From Cheilinus undulatus (lineage: Eukaryota; Chordata; Actinopteri; Labriformes; Labridae): a stretch of 64,000 nucleotides of DNA. The DNA lies in the NCBI RefSeq assembly GCF_018320785.1, contig NC_054869.1:43923789-43987788 (forward strand), in the 5' to 3' direction. How positions within the stretch are numbered: the stretch's first letter is position 1; each line of letters starts with the position of its first letter. A model generated the notes under the pieces. That model was given only the letters and a program-made list of their open reading frames with translations, was not told the origin of the DNA and did no database searches. This document shows, piece after piece, positions 21,427 through 35,000 of this stretch. The translations under genes and the position numbers were made by a program.

Positions 21427-24400
21427 TAGAAAAAAGCAGCTTGCAGCGCTGCTGGTCTACAGTTTGATTTTTGCTTTTAAGTGATTTAAAGTCATTCAGA
21501 TCAGACCATCGTAGAGAGATCAAGGAGGGCTCAAAACACTGCCTCATCAGCTCTAGACATGCCCTCAAATGGGTAGCTTGGCTGTGGTGGAAAAGCAAAC
21601 CCCCTGCTGCGCTGGGCTGCTGTGCCGAGTCAAGCCGAGCTGCACCATGTAATGAAAAAGTCCCAAGGGTCATTTTGTGTTGTGGCCATTAATGGAAAGC
21701 TGTAATGTAACTTTTTTTTTTTTAAAGTATATTCATTTACAAAGCAAATGGTTAGGTTATCAGCTGGTCTCAGAGATGTAACGGATATTAAATATACTGT
21801 AATACCAGTTTTTTTTTCTTGTGCTACAAGACTATCAACCTCTACAACACCTATGCTATGGGCAAAAAAAGGACAGCCCTGGGCAGTCTTATTTAACCTA
21901 CCTGCTCTTACTGCGACTCCTGCTATGATGACGGTGTTTGGGCCTTGAACCTGAGCGAGACCGAGCCTTCTTCTTCCTGTCCCGGCTCCGTGATCTTGAT
22001 CGTCGTTTGTCTCTGCTTCTGCTGTGATGACGCCTAAAAGCATTAAGATCAACATCAATCAGTGTAATTGCTGTCACATATCAAAGAAATCAAATATATA
22101 TTTTATGACACCAGAATATATTTCACAGAAATAAAACCCCTTTGGTGCACTTTTTGTAGCATCACTCATCCCAAACAAAAAGGTTTTTATCAAAAGCATC
22201 ATGTAGAAATACTTGTTCACTCAAATGGCTGAAATGACCTCTCTCTGGAGTGTGACCTTGACGTGCTGCGACCTTTGGAGGGTTTTTTGTCTTTACGCCT
22301 GGATCGCTCCTCTCCATTCTCAGCTGAGAGTCTCTCTGGATCTTGCTGCTCGTCTGTTTTTCTGTGCGACTTTGCTGGCTTCTCAGAGTCCCTCTTTCGT
22401 GCCTGTTTTAAGAAGAAGTTGTCTCTTTCAGGAAAATAGTGCAACAAAAAGAGTTAGTACCATGGCTTACAGCAGAAGGTATGTAAAAAGTTTTGAAAGG
22501 CTGAAAGAAAACCTTTTTTATTTCAAATCTACTGTCAGAACATTAGAAAACCATTCTGTAACCATGATTGCAAGAGTGACAATTTTGTGGTACCAAATTG
22601 ACTGCACTACTTTCAATAGAATTACAGCAATGAATCCAAGCTGCGCCTTTTAAATGGTGTGCATGCAGACTTGAAAGCCTGATTTATACTTCTGTGTCGA
22701 GTCTACGCCATAGGTTCATGTGGTCCTGAAGCTACGCAAAAGCCTATGCGTGTAGCCTGACACGCACCTCCTCAAAAAATGTAACAATGAGCTGCACAGG
22801 GGACTCAGAGTCTCTGGGTTCATACTGTGTGTACTCTAGTGTGAGATAAATGGCTACAGGCAACAAACCAGTTCATTATATCACCTCACAGACATCAAAA
22901 ACATCACAAGTGTATTTCCTCACACGCCTCTGCTACTAAACAAGCATCAAATAACTCCCTAGTCCTCTGCCTCAAGTGGTTCAGCAGACCTACAGCCCAT
23001 CTCCTCCGATGTCTTCTCTCTTTCTCCTTTGCAACGATTACAAAATAATCAAGTGCAGCTCAATATTAACTCCATTGCAGTATGCTTGGTTTCGGTTCTC
23101 ATCATTTCCTGTACACAAAAACAAGCAGGGAACATGACCGGAACAGGAGGTAGTGATATGACCAGAAGAGAATCTGCACTCCCAAAGAGCATTTAGGCAA
23201 AGCACTGCCATACAACGCACGATAGCATAGGCCACTATGGCATTGATTCGATGTACAAGTATAAACCAGGCTTGAGATGTGAAATTCTGGTCAATAAATT
23301 GAAGGGTTCAAAGAGACCGACATTTCTGAATCTTAAACCTCTGGTTAAGAAGTAGGGATGGGCATCTGACTTATTTTATTGCTTGTCAATTCAACAGGAT
23401 TATATATTCGTTGATGAAACAATATGAAAAATTAACAAGGTGCACTTCATTTATTAGTATGGTTTATTTCTTCATTTTTGCCTGGTTTAACTTTCCTATG
23501 CAATTGAAAGTAAAACTACTACAGCATCTTTATGAGTGTGAACACAAGCTGGAATGGGTCATCATTAGTTTAATGTGTGTTATCAAACTGAATACGGATA
23601 ATTGATTCTGACAAACTAACTATAAATACACAAGGGCCCCATTAAAAGCTTGATAATTAAATCATGCCCATCCCTAGCTGAAAGAGATGCAAGATTACAA
23701 CAAATTGGTTCTACTGAAAGTGTGAGACATACAGAGTTTGAATGGCAGATAGTTACCTTTCCCAGTAGTAGACATATTATTTTGCTATGTCAGCAGGGTC
23801 TTCTGTTCAGTCTCTTCGTGCATTAGCACGCTGAGTATGATTTATTGTAGAAATGTTATCATGTGATCTATACACAGGATGATTTAACAAAAATAAAGAA
23901 AAGAAAAAAAAATCTACTCTCCACTATCAAATATGGCTACAAATGATGACAGACATAGAATGCGACATGTCAACATTAGAAGGGTTAAAAAGGACCCTCC
24001 TCATTTGAACAAGCCCATCTATGTTTTTTGTTTTAACTCTGTTTATTGTAGCTTTTAGAATCTCACAAAAATACTCACCTCAACCAAAAGCTAATGAGAA
24101 ATACAACTAATGACCTTAAAATCACATCATATGTGCTTCTAGTCAGAAAAATAAATGTATTATTTACCTCTTTACTCCTACTGCGACTCCGTCTGTATTT
24201 TCTATCACCTGGAAAAGAGAAAACAAAGAGCTGGGTATTACCACAAAAATCAGTGTCTTTCACTGTAACTTTTGTCATCATAAAAGTAGGCTTTGTCCTA
24301 CATACTGGTGCAACCTATATACCAGTGTAAAATGCTGAGACACACATCATAACTGTGAATGCTCTGAATTATATCTGCTCCATTGAGTAAAACAGAACAC

Positions 24401-27191
24401 AGACTTTGCCCAGCTGCTGTAGTTATGTTTTGAAAATTCAGTAACATTACAACAGTGAAATCATCTCTGCCACGAGTCAGTTTGTGCTGTCAACAGATTT
24501 TATACTTTGTGCATAACTTTCCAGGCATATTCAGCAATGTAACTTCATACTAACGTTTTCTGTCCCTGGAGCGTGACCTTGATCGTGAATGGTGGTGTTT
24601 AGAGCTTCTTGGAGATCTAGACGCTTCCATGCTGTGCTTTTTTCTGTGATGAACTGGGGAGCCTGTTCTCGTCAAATCAACTGAGTCGTTGTCACTTGCC
24701 TGAAAGAAAATCACAGATTAAAGCATGTCAGAAAATTAGTGAGGTACAATATGCTCAACAACCCACGTGCAAGGTTACCTTCTGTCCAGAGTTAATTTCA
24801 TCGACTAAAACTGACTAATAATGTTTGCCAACTACGTTTTTCCCTAAGAAAGACTAGACTAAGACTAAGACTAGCCAACAATAGATCTTTGATGACTACA
24901 AAGTTTAGTAGTCAGTCAAGATGACTAAAACAAGACTAATATATTATTTAGTTTTCGTCAGACATTAAAAATTCATGATTTTTCTCCACTGTGGGTGAAT
25001 CTGCCAAAGTACCATGCATCTGCAGCAATCTGTTGCTCAGCAGTAGAAAGCATGGACCCCAGGTTTGACAGCGTGCATGGAACACAACCAATACTTTGTA
25101 CCAGATTTAGGCAAGAGAGTGACTTTCCTCTGACACTCTTCTGCAACAGACTTTAACAGGGCCTATAAAAAGTATTCATCCCCTTGGATGTTTAACCCTT
25201 TTATTGATTTTGTGACTCAATTATGGTCAATATAATTTGTCTTTTTTGACAAAAAGATACAAAAGGAACTCTTTTATGCCACAGTGTAAACAAATTTTTA
25301 CAGAGTAATGTCAATCAAATGAAAATATGTAAGGTAAAATCAATGCATAAATATTTATCCTCTTTAAGTCAGTATTTAGTAGATGAACCTTTCGCTGCAA
25401 GCAAAGCACTGAGTCTGTGTGGATAGATCTCAATCACACTTGCACATCTGGACATTGCAATCTTATTCTGTTCTTCTTTTCAAAACTGTTTCAGCTCTGT
25501 TAGTTTGCACAGGGATTGGAATAGGGTCTTTGTGTAGCTTTTGCTGATGCTTCAGGTCACTGTCTTGCTGGAAAATAAATCTTCTCCCAAGCCATATTTC
25601 TCATGCAGACTGAATAAGATTGTCTTCCAGAATATTCCTATAGTTTTCTGCATTCATTTTACCTGCTGCCTTTACATGCCTTTTCCAGGGCTGGCTGCCA
25701 AGGGGCAAGCCCACAGCATGATGCTGCCACTGCTGTGCTTTAAAATGGGGAGTGTTTGTGGTGATGTGCAGTGTTTGGTGTCTGCCAAACATGGCATCCA
25801 CTTGACCATGTCTCCCGCATGCCTTTGGTGAACTCTAGTCAGGATTTAATATGAGTTTTCTTCAACAATGGCTTTCTCTTTCCCACTCTCCCATAAAGCT
25901 TTGACTGGAGAAGAACCTGAGCAACAGCCGCTGTATGCAGAGTCTCTCCCATCTCAGCTGCTGAAGCTTGTAACTCCTTCAGAGTAGTCATAGGTGTCTT
26001 GGTGGTCTCTCTCACTAGTCTCCCTTTTCGATCACTCAGTTTGTGAGGACGGCCTGATCTAGACAGATTTACACATGTGCCATGTTCCTTCCATTTCTTG
26101 ACAATGGATTTAACTGAACTCTGTGGGATGTTCAGTGCCTGTTTTCATATCAATCCCCTAACTTATACTTCTCAATAACCTTCTCTCTGAGTTTCCTGAT
26201 CCCCATTTCACTGTGAGAGTACTAGCATTGATTGGAATTAAGTCACGTTGACATTAAATAGTTTTTCTTCTGTATATTTTGTCTAAAAAGCAAAATTCTG
26301 ACCATGATTGAAATGTTTTGCTTGCTTTTATAAGTCCTAAAGAACATCAGTAATAATGAACATCTGAAAGTACTCACAGGGACTTAAAGCTATGGGCACA
26401 CATCTTGAAACCGAGGCTACTAACAACAATGAACATGAAAAAACTCCAAAATCTGTGATGCAAAAATAGAACGTTTGTTAGATTAGTAATGCACTAATGA
26501 CAAAATTATAAACGAGTTGTTGTCCTTATTAAAAGCCTTTGCGTAAACAGTGGTAAAGTAATGATGACCTGTAGTGTCAAATAAGATTTTCCCTGCCAAT
26601 CCATCTCACAGATATCTATGTATTTCCTTTATGTTAACATTTCCACTGCTTTTGTTCTCCTTGTGCAGCTATATAAAAAATAAGTTTAGAGTTTTGTTTC
26701 CTTGTTAAGTATACGGTTATTACATAGTAGCGAGTTATTCACAGCGTCCCAGACCGTGACAGTAATAGTACAGTGCTTTAGTATTAATACAAAGTCCCCT
26801 TAACGGACGTCAGTGAAATATAACCGTTGCTTTGCATTTATTTTCGTCCACTTTTTACTAATTCCAAACACGTCATCTTCAAGGATGCTATGACAACGCT
26901 GTTTCTACTAAAAGCATAAACAACCTGATGATGAAACGTTGATCATACAAATAACAAGCAATCGAGCGCGTATGCTAACCGCATTAGCTAAATCCGACGA
27001 CGTTCGTCATTCATACTTTCATATTACATCGCTTTAGCCTTAGCCAGGAAGCTAAGCTAAATTGGGCTAACCGCCATCTTTAAGACAATAAATATCTCTA
27101 CATCAACTCGAGAACTTGCATTTCAGTTCACCCGATCCTAGTGCAGCGGTTTATACCTTGTTTATCAGTTTATAGTCGTACTTACCGACAT
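17044..27191 (-). CDS. rsrc2: Arginine/serine-rich coiled-coil protein 2
   Basis: Minus-strand coding exons in order: 27191-27186, 24699-24555, 24208-24168, 22402-22239, 22033-21902, 19609-19493, 18304-18219, 18137-17875, 17695-17606, 17226-17044; 1227 nt, 408 residues plus stop, phases consistent. Exon 1 holds only two codons (Met-Ser). The N-terminal half is RS-rich and basic, as expected for an RS nuclear protein linked to RNA processing. Exon 18304-18219 encodes a charged coiled coil ending in a glutamine run. Exon 18137-17875 opens with an alanine run then NVAALLASGTQVTPQIAM, a signature of RSRC2. The last two exons carry the SMAP-like region with EKLNFGNKDQNVKFRKLMGI, and the protein ends RGMGLGFSSSFSRGMDSV. 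The molecular role is poorly known. The intron after 19493 has a GC donor. Tail-to-tail with the unknown gene, head-to-head with kntc1. Confidence 0.95.
18305..19492. other. rsrc2 intron, nothing recognised
   Basis: A/T-rich intron between coding exons 19609-19493 and 18304-18219. No repeat family or RNA gene recognised. Confidence 0.5.
20315..20350 (-). mobile_element. SINE 3'-tail remnant
   Basis: TTTAAAGATTATTTTTTGGC is close to the reverse complement of the tail of the tRNA SINE at 15085-15275. Only the tail is visible. In the rsrc2 intron 19610-21901. Confidence 0.4.
20458..20720. mobile_element. hAT-like MITE fragment (one end visible)
   Basis: Begins TAGGGGTGCACAATATGCTGA and continues GCTGATACTGGTAGCAATAC, similar to the hAT-like ends at 5080, 29748 and 51874-52203. 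I do not find a matching right end. In the rsrc2 intron 19610-21901. Confidence 0.4.
20760..21665. mobile_element. Element with CCGAGC-rich inverted ends
   Basis: The left part (GGGGCTTTTCCACTACGC, then GCCGAGCCAAACCAAGCCG) and the reverse complement of the right part (TTGACTCGGCACAGCAGCC, TTTGCTTTTCCACCACAGCC) are related, which suggests a fish MITE with long imperfect ends. The interior includes the GA microsatellite. In the rsrc2 intron 19610-21901; boundaries approximate. Confidence 0.45.
21341..21424. repeat. (GA)n microsatellite with a G run
   Basis: GA repeats interrupted by a run of ten or more G at about 21356-21366, then more than 25 uninterrupted GA units to 21421. In the rsrc2 intron 19610-21901. 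Purine-only strand, likely polymorphic. Confidence 0.95.
22674..23274. mobile_element. MITE with AAGCCTG(A/G)TTTATACTT terminal inverted repeats
   Basis: Left end AAGCCTGATTTATACTTCTG; right end TACAAGTATAAACCAGGCTT, whose reverse complement is AAGCCTGGTTTATACTTGTA. The termini match at about 16 of 17 bases. The interior is non-coding, with GTCTACGCCATAGG near the left end and GCATAGGCCACTATGGC near the right, which also pair partly. The superfamily is uncertain (Harbinger-like is a guess). In the rsrc2 intron 22403-24167. Confidence 0.7.
23354..23676. mobile_element. hAT-like MITE with TAGGGATGGGCAT ends
   Basis: Left end TAGGGATGGGCATCTGA; right end TCATGCCCATCCCTA is its inverted partner (13 terminal bases identical). 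No clear 8-bp target duplication. Internal frames are short. In the rsrc2 intron 22403-24167, about 80 bp from the previous MITE. Confidence 0.7.
24775..24965. repeat. ACTAAGACTA-rich repeat fragment
   Basis: GACTAAAACTGACTAATAAT and repeated GACTAGACTAAGACTAAGAC units, a motif pattern I remember from a dispersed fish repeat. In the long rsrc2 intron 24700-27185. Class not assigned. Confidence 0.5.
25155..26320 (-). mobile_element. Degenerate Tc1-like transposon
   Basis: The left end AAAAAGTATTCATCCCCTTG is a known Tc1-type terminus in fish. On the minus strand, 25801-25601 encodes transposase-like NAENYRNILEDNLIQSA, and upstream (about 26100-25850) fragments of the helix-turn-helix region are readable between stops. 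The coding region is broken by stops and frame changes; no intact transposase. In the rsrc2 intron 24700-27185. Confidence 0.75.
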
Positions 27192-28824
27192 AATCCTAGA
27201 AGACGTCGATTATTTAACACTGCTGTTTGGTTCACCGTGCAAACGAACACGGAGAGGTAGCTAGCTGCTAAACAGCCGATGAGCAACTCTGCTAGGTTGA
27301 GCTTGGTTGACAGGTTTTCTGTAGAATCCCCCACTTACAGGCAGAAACAGAGTGACTGAAAGGGCCAAACAAAGACTATTAGGGCATTGAAAATATTCAA
27401 AGAATAATTCGGTTGTTACCCATAACATCTAAGAAAAGTGTATGATGGAAAGATATTTTGCGCAATTCTTTATTATGAACGAAGTGGACTTTTTCAGCAA
27501 AGTTAATTCATTTACAGAAAAGATTTGCATTGTATTCAGAAAACCTTTCAAGATGCGGTAACACTGTGAAATTGTGTAATTTTCATTTAGAAGATTGATG
27601 TAAGGAGTCAGCCTATTCTTTAGTCGGATCAGTTTAGAAAGAGGTAAAAGTGATTGGAGGGAAAATAGCCTTGGACGTGGGTTGTTGAGCATTTTATATC
27701 TCACCTCTTTGCTGACATGTTTTTCCTCGTTTCTCTCTTTGGTTTTTAGATATATCATTATATTTTTAGATGAGGTATAAGATAAGATTAAATAGTTCAT
27801 ATTGATACAGTTTGTGTTGATATAAAAAATAGACACAAGGCCTAATGCTCAGTACAAAGGATTGTTTATAGTAAGAACCACTGAGCAATATGCTCACTAA
27901 CCACAAGGCAAACTATATAAAATATTTAGTTCAATTGGGAATTATTCTCTCATGGATATCACTTTAATCAAGAAGTTTTTTTAAAATCTAAAATTACTGT
28001 GCTTTATCAACAAACTGATTTTTAAACTCTTTTTTCCATTTCTTAATCAACGCAATTACAGTCTGCTGTTGGCTGGCTTTTGTCGTTTTTTTACATAAAT
28101 AATATCAAGATGTAGGTTATATCTTGTATTACCATTCGGTTCAAGATACTGATATTTTGGTCCGTATCATCCAGCCCTTTCTTGTATCCTATGAGATAAA
28201 CGTTGGCAGCGTTGAAAAGTAAGTACCAACCTGGCAACAAGTAATCCTGGTTCTTTGGACAAAATTGTCATGGCCCGCCCGCTGTGAGCGCATAAATTCC
28301 CTCAAAATAGCATGTCAGGCAGACATTACTCTCAATCTAAACAACCAAATGGGCTGGAATTAACAACTAAGTTTAAATAAGACACTGGTTAATTCAAGAA
28401 TTGATTAAGGGATTAGTTACATCTATCAATCCTGGCGATGGAGGCACGACTGGTATAATGCGTACGGTAAAATAATTCCTTTAAGGCAAAACTCAGGGAA
28501 ATTAAAAACCTCTTCCTCAACAGATCTCTTCAATTTGTACTATTGGTTGTATATTATGCATTCAGTATCTTATGTGAATAACAAAACAGATGAAAACGAA
28601 ATATTTCTTTATTAGAGTTTTTTGTCTAATTTTGTTCATTCGTGGTATTAGTGGTCGTTTCGTATTTCCAAACTATACTCCGTAACAATTGGTGGCAGTA
28701 TTGTACCTCACCGTTGTTTCCAACCGTCAAGAAGAAGAAGAAGAACCCGCCAAATCTAAAGCTGTCACTGTTTTGACACTGTTCACCGTTTCGATGTCAT
28801 TTTTCTAATTATTTTTAGACAGAG
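27192..28824. promoter_or_regulatory. Head-to-head promoter region of rsrc2 and kntc1
   Basis: About 1.8 kb lie between the two start codons, transcribed outward in both directions. On the right, a good donor (AGAG|GTGAGT at 28825) precedes the kntc1 coding exon's acceptor at 29026, so a non-coding kntc1 exon 1 probably ends at 28824; a GAAGAAGAAG run is at 28731-28743. The rsrc2 5' UTR lies left of about 27320. The middle is A/T-rich with no recognised element. Function inferred from layout. Confidence 0.45.
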
Positions 28825-29036
28825 GTGAGTTGCCATAAACTATAACTGTTACTTGCATGGTATACTACAAGTTTGGTATAATTTCAACCGTGATACGCAG
28901 TTTTCACATTTGTCTCGCAACTTTAGGCTAAGTTTGTAGCATTAGCGTCATTTTATCATGGGGAGTTAATGCTCTGCTGAAATAGCTCATAGAAAGTGTA
29001 AGCTAACTTGCCTCCTTTTCTCTCAGCTCTTGTAAA

Positions 29037-32000
29037 ATGGCGATGTGGAGCGACGTTGAGCTTCTCACGAATGAGGATACCAACACGGTCCGACTCGGCA
29101 GTGTGTCAAGGGAGGAGAGTGGCAGCGGCTTGTATCAGGTGGACACACTGGTTAAAATCTCCACCGCTAATGAGGTAAGCACTGTCAATATTTACAGTTC
29201 ATGTAGACTTCCAGTGCCTCTTTCCCACTGATATCTTCACATTGTCTTTACTTTTTCTTTAACACACCCAGGACTGTGATTTTGTACATTATTCTGCTGG
29301 GTTTCTCACAACAGTAACAGACATAAACGGTCAAAATCAGCCCCCCACCATCATAAGCACTTAACCGTACAATCCTTTTTTTTCTTGTAGTTACAGCCAA
29401 AGTCACTTTAAAGCATGGCTCTATCAGCACACTGTAAGTTTAACAGTATCACTAACGAACTAAAAAGTGTATTCAACTACACTTTAAGCCTTCCATGATC
29501 ATAATTACAAGACAACAGAGATTTAACAGTTACTTTGCAACATGCTGCTTTGTGCTCATTTATTTCATCGGTTTTGTCATGAGTGGCTGCCTTTACAGCA
29601 CAGTACTTGCTCTGCCCCTCCCACTTTAACAGCTCTCTCTGTAATTTAAGTGAGGAGAAGAGGCACACATTCATTTTAGTTTTACGAAAGAAGGCGCTTT
29701 AAAGATGACAGAAAGGTAGCTGTTGGTTAACAGAAAAGGTAAAACAACTAGGGATGCACCAATGCATTGATTTAAGATCAGTTTCATTGATATTGGCTCT
29801 GTTGACAGACATTTGCACATTAACAAATAATGTGGCATGAAGAGATTTCAGTAGCAGAATGTCTTTGTTGTGTAGTATCACTTTAATGTTGACATCAACC
29901 CCAACTAACTGCTGATATAAAGTATTTTATAAGGCAGAAGATGTGACCTGTTGGACAAACTTTAAAAGTTTTTTGTGGTCACACAGGAGAAAATGTCAGC
30001 ATTATGAAAGTCTTACACTAAAAGAAGTATTGGGGAAAACATTGGTTTACTATATTAATCAAATCACTGAAATTCAAATACAAACATACAATTTAAAAAT
30101 ATTACTATAGGCCAACCATTTTAGAAATCATGAAGAAATTTGGTCATTGTTCTTTTTACTTTCACAATTTAAATCTTAGCACTCAAACTGTTACACAAAT
30201 CCTTGGTTATTTTTTGGTAGCAGTAGTGTCATCATACCTTGCCTGATCCCAGTTGTGTGTTCTATTCATAAAAAAGTCCACGCTGCATAAAAATCCTCCA
30301 CCTTACCCATTATTATATAAGCCACTTTTTTCCTAATGCTAGATAACAAGACATTTCTTTAATCCACTGACTAGATTTCAGTCTCTCGATATACTTCTAC
30401 TCTAAAGCATTAACATATTTAACTTGTAACAGACCAAAATTAATTAGTTATGTTTCTTTATATCTATTCTTCTCTGCAGAACTTCTGACAAGCTTTTGAC
30501 ATCAATAAAAAGCAAGCAGGAGCCAGTTTCTTTTCCGCAATTAATGGAAAAGTCAGGAATACAGGGATTGAACAATGCAGTTTAACAGGAGTCATGTAGG
30601 TCCTGAAAAGCCATTTGTACTGTAACAATTTACATCCAGTATTTGTAGTTTGTTTTAGGCCTGAAAACATGTATTTTCCTAGTCCTGTACCAATATATGG
30701 CTATATACTGTTACTATAAACATTAGTATTGTCCTCAAGTTTGACAATTGGTGCATTTCTAAAATTATCAACCTCAGTTATGTAATGGAACCACTTTGGT
30801 TTTGATGAGTTTGACCTGGAATGGAAACAAAGAAACCCTGAAGAATTTGTTAAATGGCTGTGGCTGCTCCTGAAAACAACAAGACAAATTTGGTTATTTG
30901 TCATTCAAAATTCACATACAAAGTGATATTTGAATAAGAAAAACAGTAACTAAACAGCGCTCAAGGTAAAGAGAAAAGTGAACCTTTAAGGACACATTTT
31001 ACAATGCTACTGCCTATCCTACCAGGTCCTGGAGACACAAAGAAATATCTATAATTTATCACATTTATGCTAAAAAGAGATATGCCTCCATTAAACACAC
31101 TTAGAAACCCCAGGTTTCAAGAATCTGCTCAGCACTTATTAGCATAATGTCTAATAGTTGTGATTATAATACCAGTCATAATCAAATTCCGTATCTAGTG
31201 TTAGTGGCAAGTACATTTACATGTACAAGCAATTTGACTGCATTTTGATGCAAAACAATTAAAATAGAGAAAGATTTTAATGATTAGGATTTTCAAGCAG
31301 GCCTCATATAAACCTTCACAGGCATTCACTCTTTTAGATTATAACAGACATTCATAAACATGAGCAATATGTGGCAGATCTCCCAATTCTGCCTTTTGCT
31401 GTTCCTGGGTTTTATCACTGATGTGTTTGTTTCTTTAGCAACACCTACCAGGGCAGGGTCTGTCTAGACCTGTACTAATATTGATCATGATATGCACTGT
31501 CTCTTTTTGGTAATTGGTATTACTATTATTATCATCATTGCTGTAATTCTTCAGATATCTAAACCTGAGTCCTCATCCTGTAGAAGCTCTCTTACATCTC
31601 TTCATTTCATAAAGTCTTAGTTTCTGTATTTCTTCACTGAGATGCCCATGTTTTCCTGAAATACTACGGTAAGCAATTGTTCATCACTTGTAACAGGAAT
31701 AATTTTTTGGTTAAAATGCTGGTTCTTCCAGGTGCAGGCAGATCCCCGTCTTTTCTCCTCCAGTGGTTCAAACTGGAGTATTGTTGTTGCTGACAAGACG
31801 GTAATCCTGTTTGATCAGAGCTATCAGACCATCCTGCTGCTTCTGCACTTTGGTATGCTTCTCTCCTTAGTGTTCCTCCCTTCATGTCTCATTGTTTGCT
31901 ATTCTTCAGCAGTCTGTGTCCTCTGAGATTCTGCCTTCTATGGCTGCATTCAAAGTTTGACAAGATCTTCAAGAAATAAATGACAAGCATAATTACACAA

Positions 32001-35000
32001 TAATAGAGTGACAATAAACAATGACAGCCAACATGTTCAACACACAGCAAACAGATCCTGTTCCAAAAGGCGAAGGATTCCATAAAGGCTTATTTTATCC
32101 ACTCCTTATCTACGTTTCCCAACTATAACATAGTTATCTTCCTTGTTTTAATAGGAAACAAATAGGTTAAACCAGCAAATTTTACCAGTTTTCACAGTCT
32201 TTCTGTTCAATTCCAATTAAAAATACAGTTTTGGTACATTGCCTTGACAGAGGTAAGTTAACTGATACTGTACAATGCTGTAAATTATGACGCACTCTCT
32301 AAATTTCAGAAACTGATGTGGATGCCATCGATGTTTGCCTGGATGGACAGTTTTTGGTGGTCTGTGAAAGAAATGGAAACCTTCATTTGATCTATGTCCC
32401 CCACAAGAGAATCCTGCTCACCAGGGTATGGGTGTATATTAATATTTATAAAGTACCCCTCTAGAAAAGAGTTAGCAATGATTGTCCTATGTGTAGATAT
32501 GAATTGTTGTATTCTGCCTGTCTGATTTTACCAACGACACTTGGGATGACACTGAAAATGTCATTACATGTAGCTCAGGTGATTTCATTGTTTAACACTT
32601 ATGTATATCAACACATGGTTCAATTCTTTCAGGCTTTGGTAGAGAAACCATCCCGCAGTGATGAGAAAACATATCGCTATCTCCTTATAGAAAAGGACAA
32701 AGGATCTGAAGGTAAACTTTTATATGAGTGTGAGAAGATTCTGCTCTGATTAGTAAAAGCTTGTTGTGCACTGGAACATGAAGGAATTAAGTATTTGGTC
32801 AACAAGTGTTGAAGGATTTTTAGTTGTTCCTCTGAATGCTTTTGTTGATTTAATGCATTTGGTTTTGTCAACAGGGATATACCACGTGTTTCTTCTAATA
32901 AAGGATGGGTTTTTCCACATTTCAAACCTTGCATTGGGAAAGATTGAGAAAGGTATAAAAGACTCTTGAGTTTTGTAGAAGCCATTTTGCTTGAAACATT
33001 AAACATTTATCCTTTTTTGGTCTTTGCAGCTGTTGAAAAGATGGATGTAGGATCTTTGAAAGAGGTAAGTTAAGACTGCCATTGTTAGTGCGTTAACCTT
33101 TTTTTGGTAAGCAGACTTTTAATCCTGACTCTCCACACTCTCAGCTCCAGTCTCAAATCAAGATAGACTTCTGCTCTACCAAGGATTACCACGACGAGGG
33201 CTGCAGTACAGCTGTGATGTTCAGTCTGGGCAATGAAATCCATCTTATGATTGGGGTCAGTGTCTTATACCACTTGTAGTTATGAAAATTTGCAAAGAAA
33301 AGTGTGTTATCATCACAGAGTTGAAATATATCACACATTTTTTATGTCATGTTAAATATCTGTATGTAGCTATATTTAGATTGTGATTCCAACAGCACTG
33401 TAATGAAGCTTCACTGTCATTAAGACTTATAACGTTAGTATCTTAGTGTGTGATTTCACAATGAGCTATGGAAGCATAATAGGTAAGAAACAGTGGGGGC
33501 TTCACATATAAACTTGGTAGGTAGATGTGCTGTTAGAAACTGTTTGATTGTTGCATTAGTCTGATTGAAACTGGACTTTTAAAATGCATTTAGACATGCT
33601 AGTTTGAATCAAATCATATAAAACTTAACTCCTAGACATCAGACTAACTCACTTGCATGTAAAAAAAATCTGTTGGACCCAAACTGCACCAGAAACTCTG
33701 CACATGCACCAGTTTCCCTGCCAGATCTTGACCCATAAGTGGATGAGCAGAAATGCTTAGCATAGCAGATATAAGCAGATATTATAATAATAAAATTAAA
33801 ATAAATTCAAGTTATGCATTTGAGTTAAACTTTTCTTGGCAATGAGAAAGATAGAAGAACATTCTGCTTTTTTTTTCTTGTCAGGGTGATAAAGAAAATG
33901 TTCTCACTCACTGGATGATGGACCCTCATCAGGCCAAGATGTGCCTTATTCAGTCCGTCAGCGATGACTTAATTCCAGGTACGCTCTTACTTTTAAATTC
34001 AGTTTACAGCTCCACTCTGGGGGTAGACTGATTATTGGTCTGTCTGAGTATTGATGCAGATATTTGTCATTTAGGTGGATGTTGCTATTGGCATCTTATT
34101 CTACTGATAATTGATAGAATGAATTAATTAAAAGGTGGGCTGTTCCACTCAAGGTGTGTCTTCCCCTCTGGCTTCACTCCCTACAGTTTCACCTGAAGTC
34201 AGTTTCAGACTGGGCGCGTGAAACTTGTATCTTGACTGAGACATGGCTTGACTCTCAGTTTGTTTGCATGTTCAGGGCTTTCAGGCTGCCTGCGTGTGCG
34301 TCGTGTCTCACGCATCTCATACATGTGGCTCAGGTGTGGAGACTTGAGAGAATCAAGGTTTCCTATTTTTCCAGCCTGATATGTATGGTTATGGGCCAAA
34401 ACAGACAGGAAAATGATAACTGAAGAGCCATATTTACCTTGTTGTAGCACGTATGCATGTCCACACCTGTAGAATATGTTTACAGTCTTATTCTTAGAAT
34501 CAGATGAAGGTCACAAGGTTTAATGCACCTGTTGTTCTATAAACTTCTACTATTAGTGAGGCTTTCTGTGCTTCTGCTGAGTGTGAGTGCACATCTGGTT
34601 TGTGCTTTTAAAAATAAAATCCCGGTTTAGCATTTCTTATGGGAAACTTCCTTCGTTTGTGCAAAATGCATTTATTTTGAATAATCCCCAACACACTTCC
34701 ACTATACACTGAATAAAGTCACTTGTAGGGGGGTTTAAAGAGGTAAAACTTTGAAGAATAGCAGGGCTTTGACTGCAGGGAGGCACAGTGTGAAAGCTGC
34801 ACCGGCAGGAATGGGTGTGGACAAGCAAAGCAAATGCACGCAGCAAAACACGCAGCCAGTCTGAAATGGGCTAAGTATATTGACTGCCCTTTGTTGTTTT
34901 CTTCTCCTTTTTTATGAACATTACCAGCACAAAAAGTTAACAGGATTAACATGGAGGATATACACTGCCTGGCCAAAAAAAATTTGCCACCTTGATTTAA

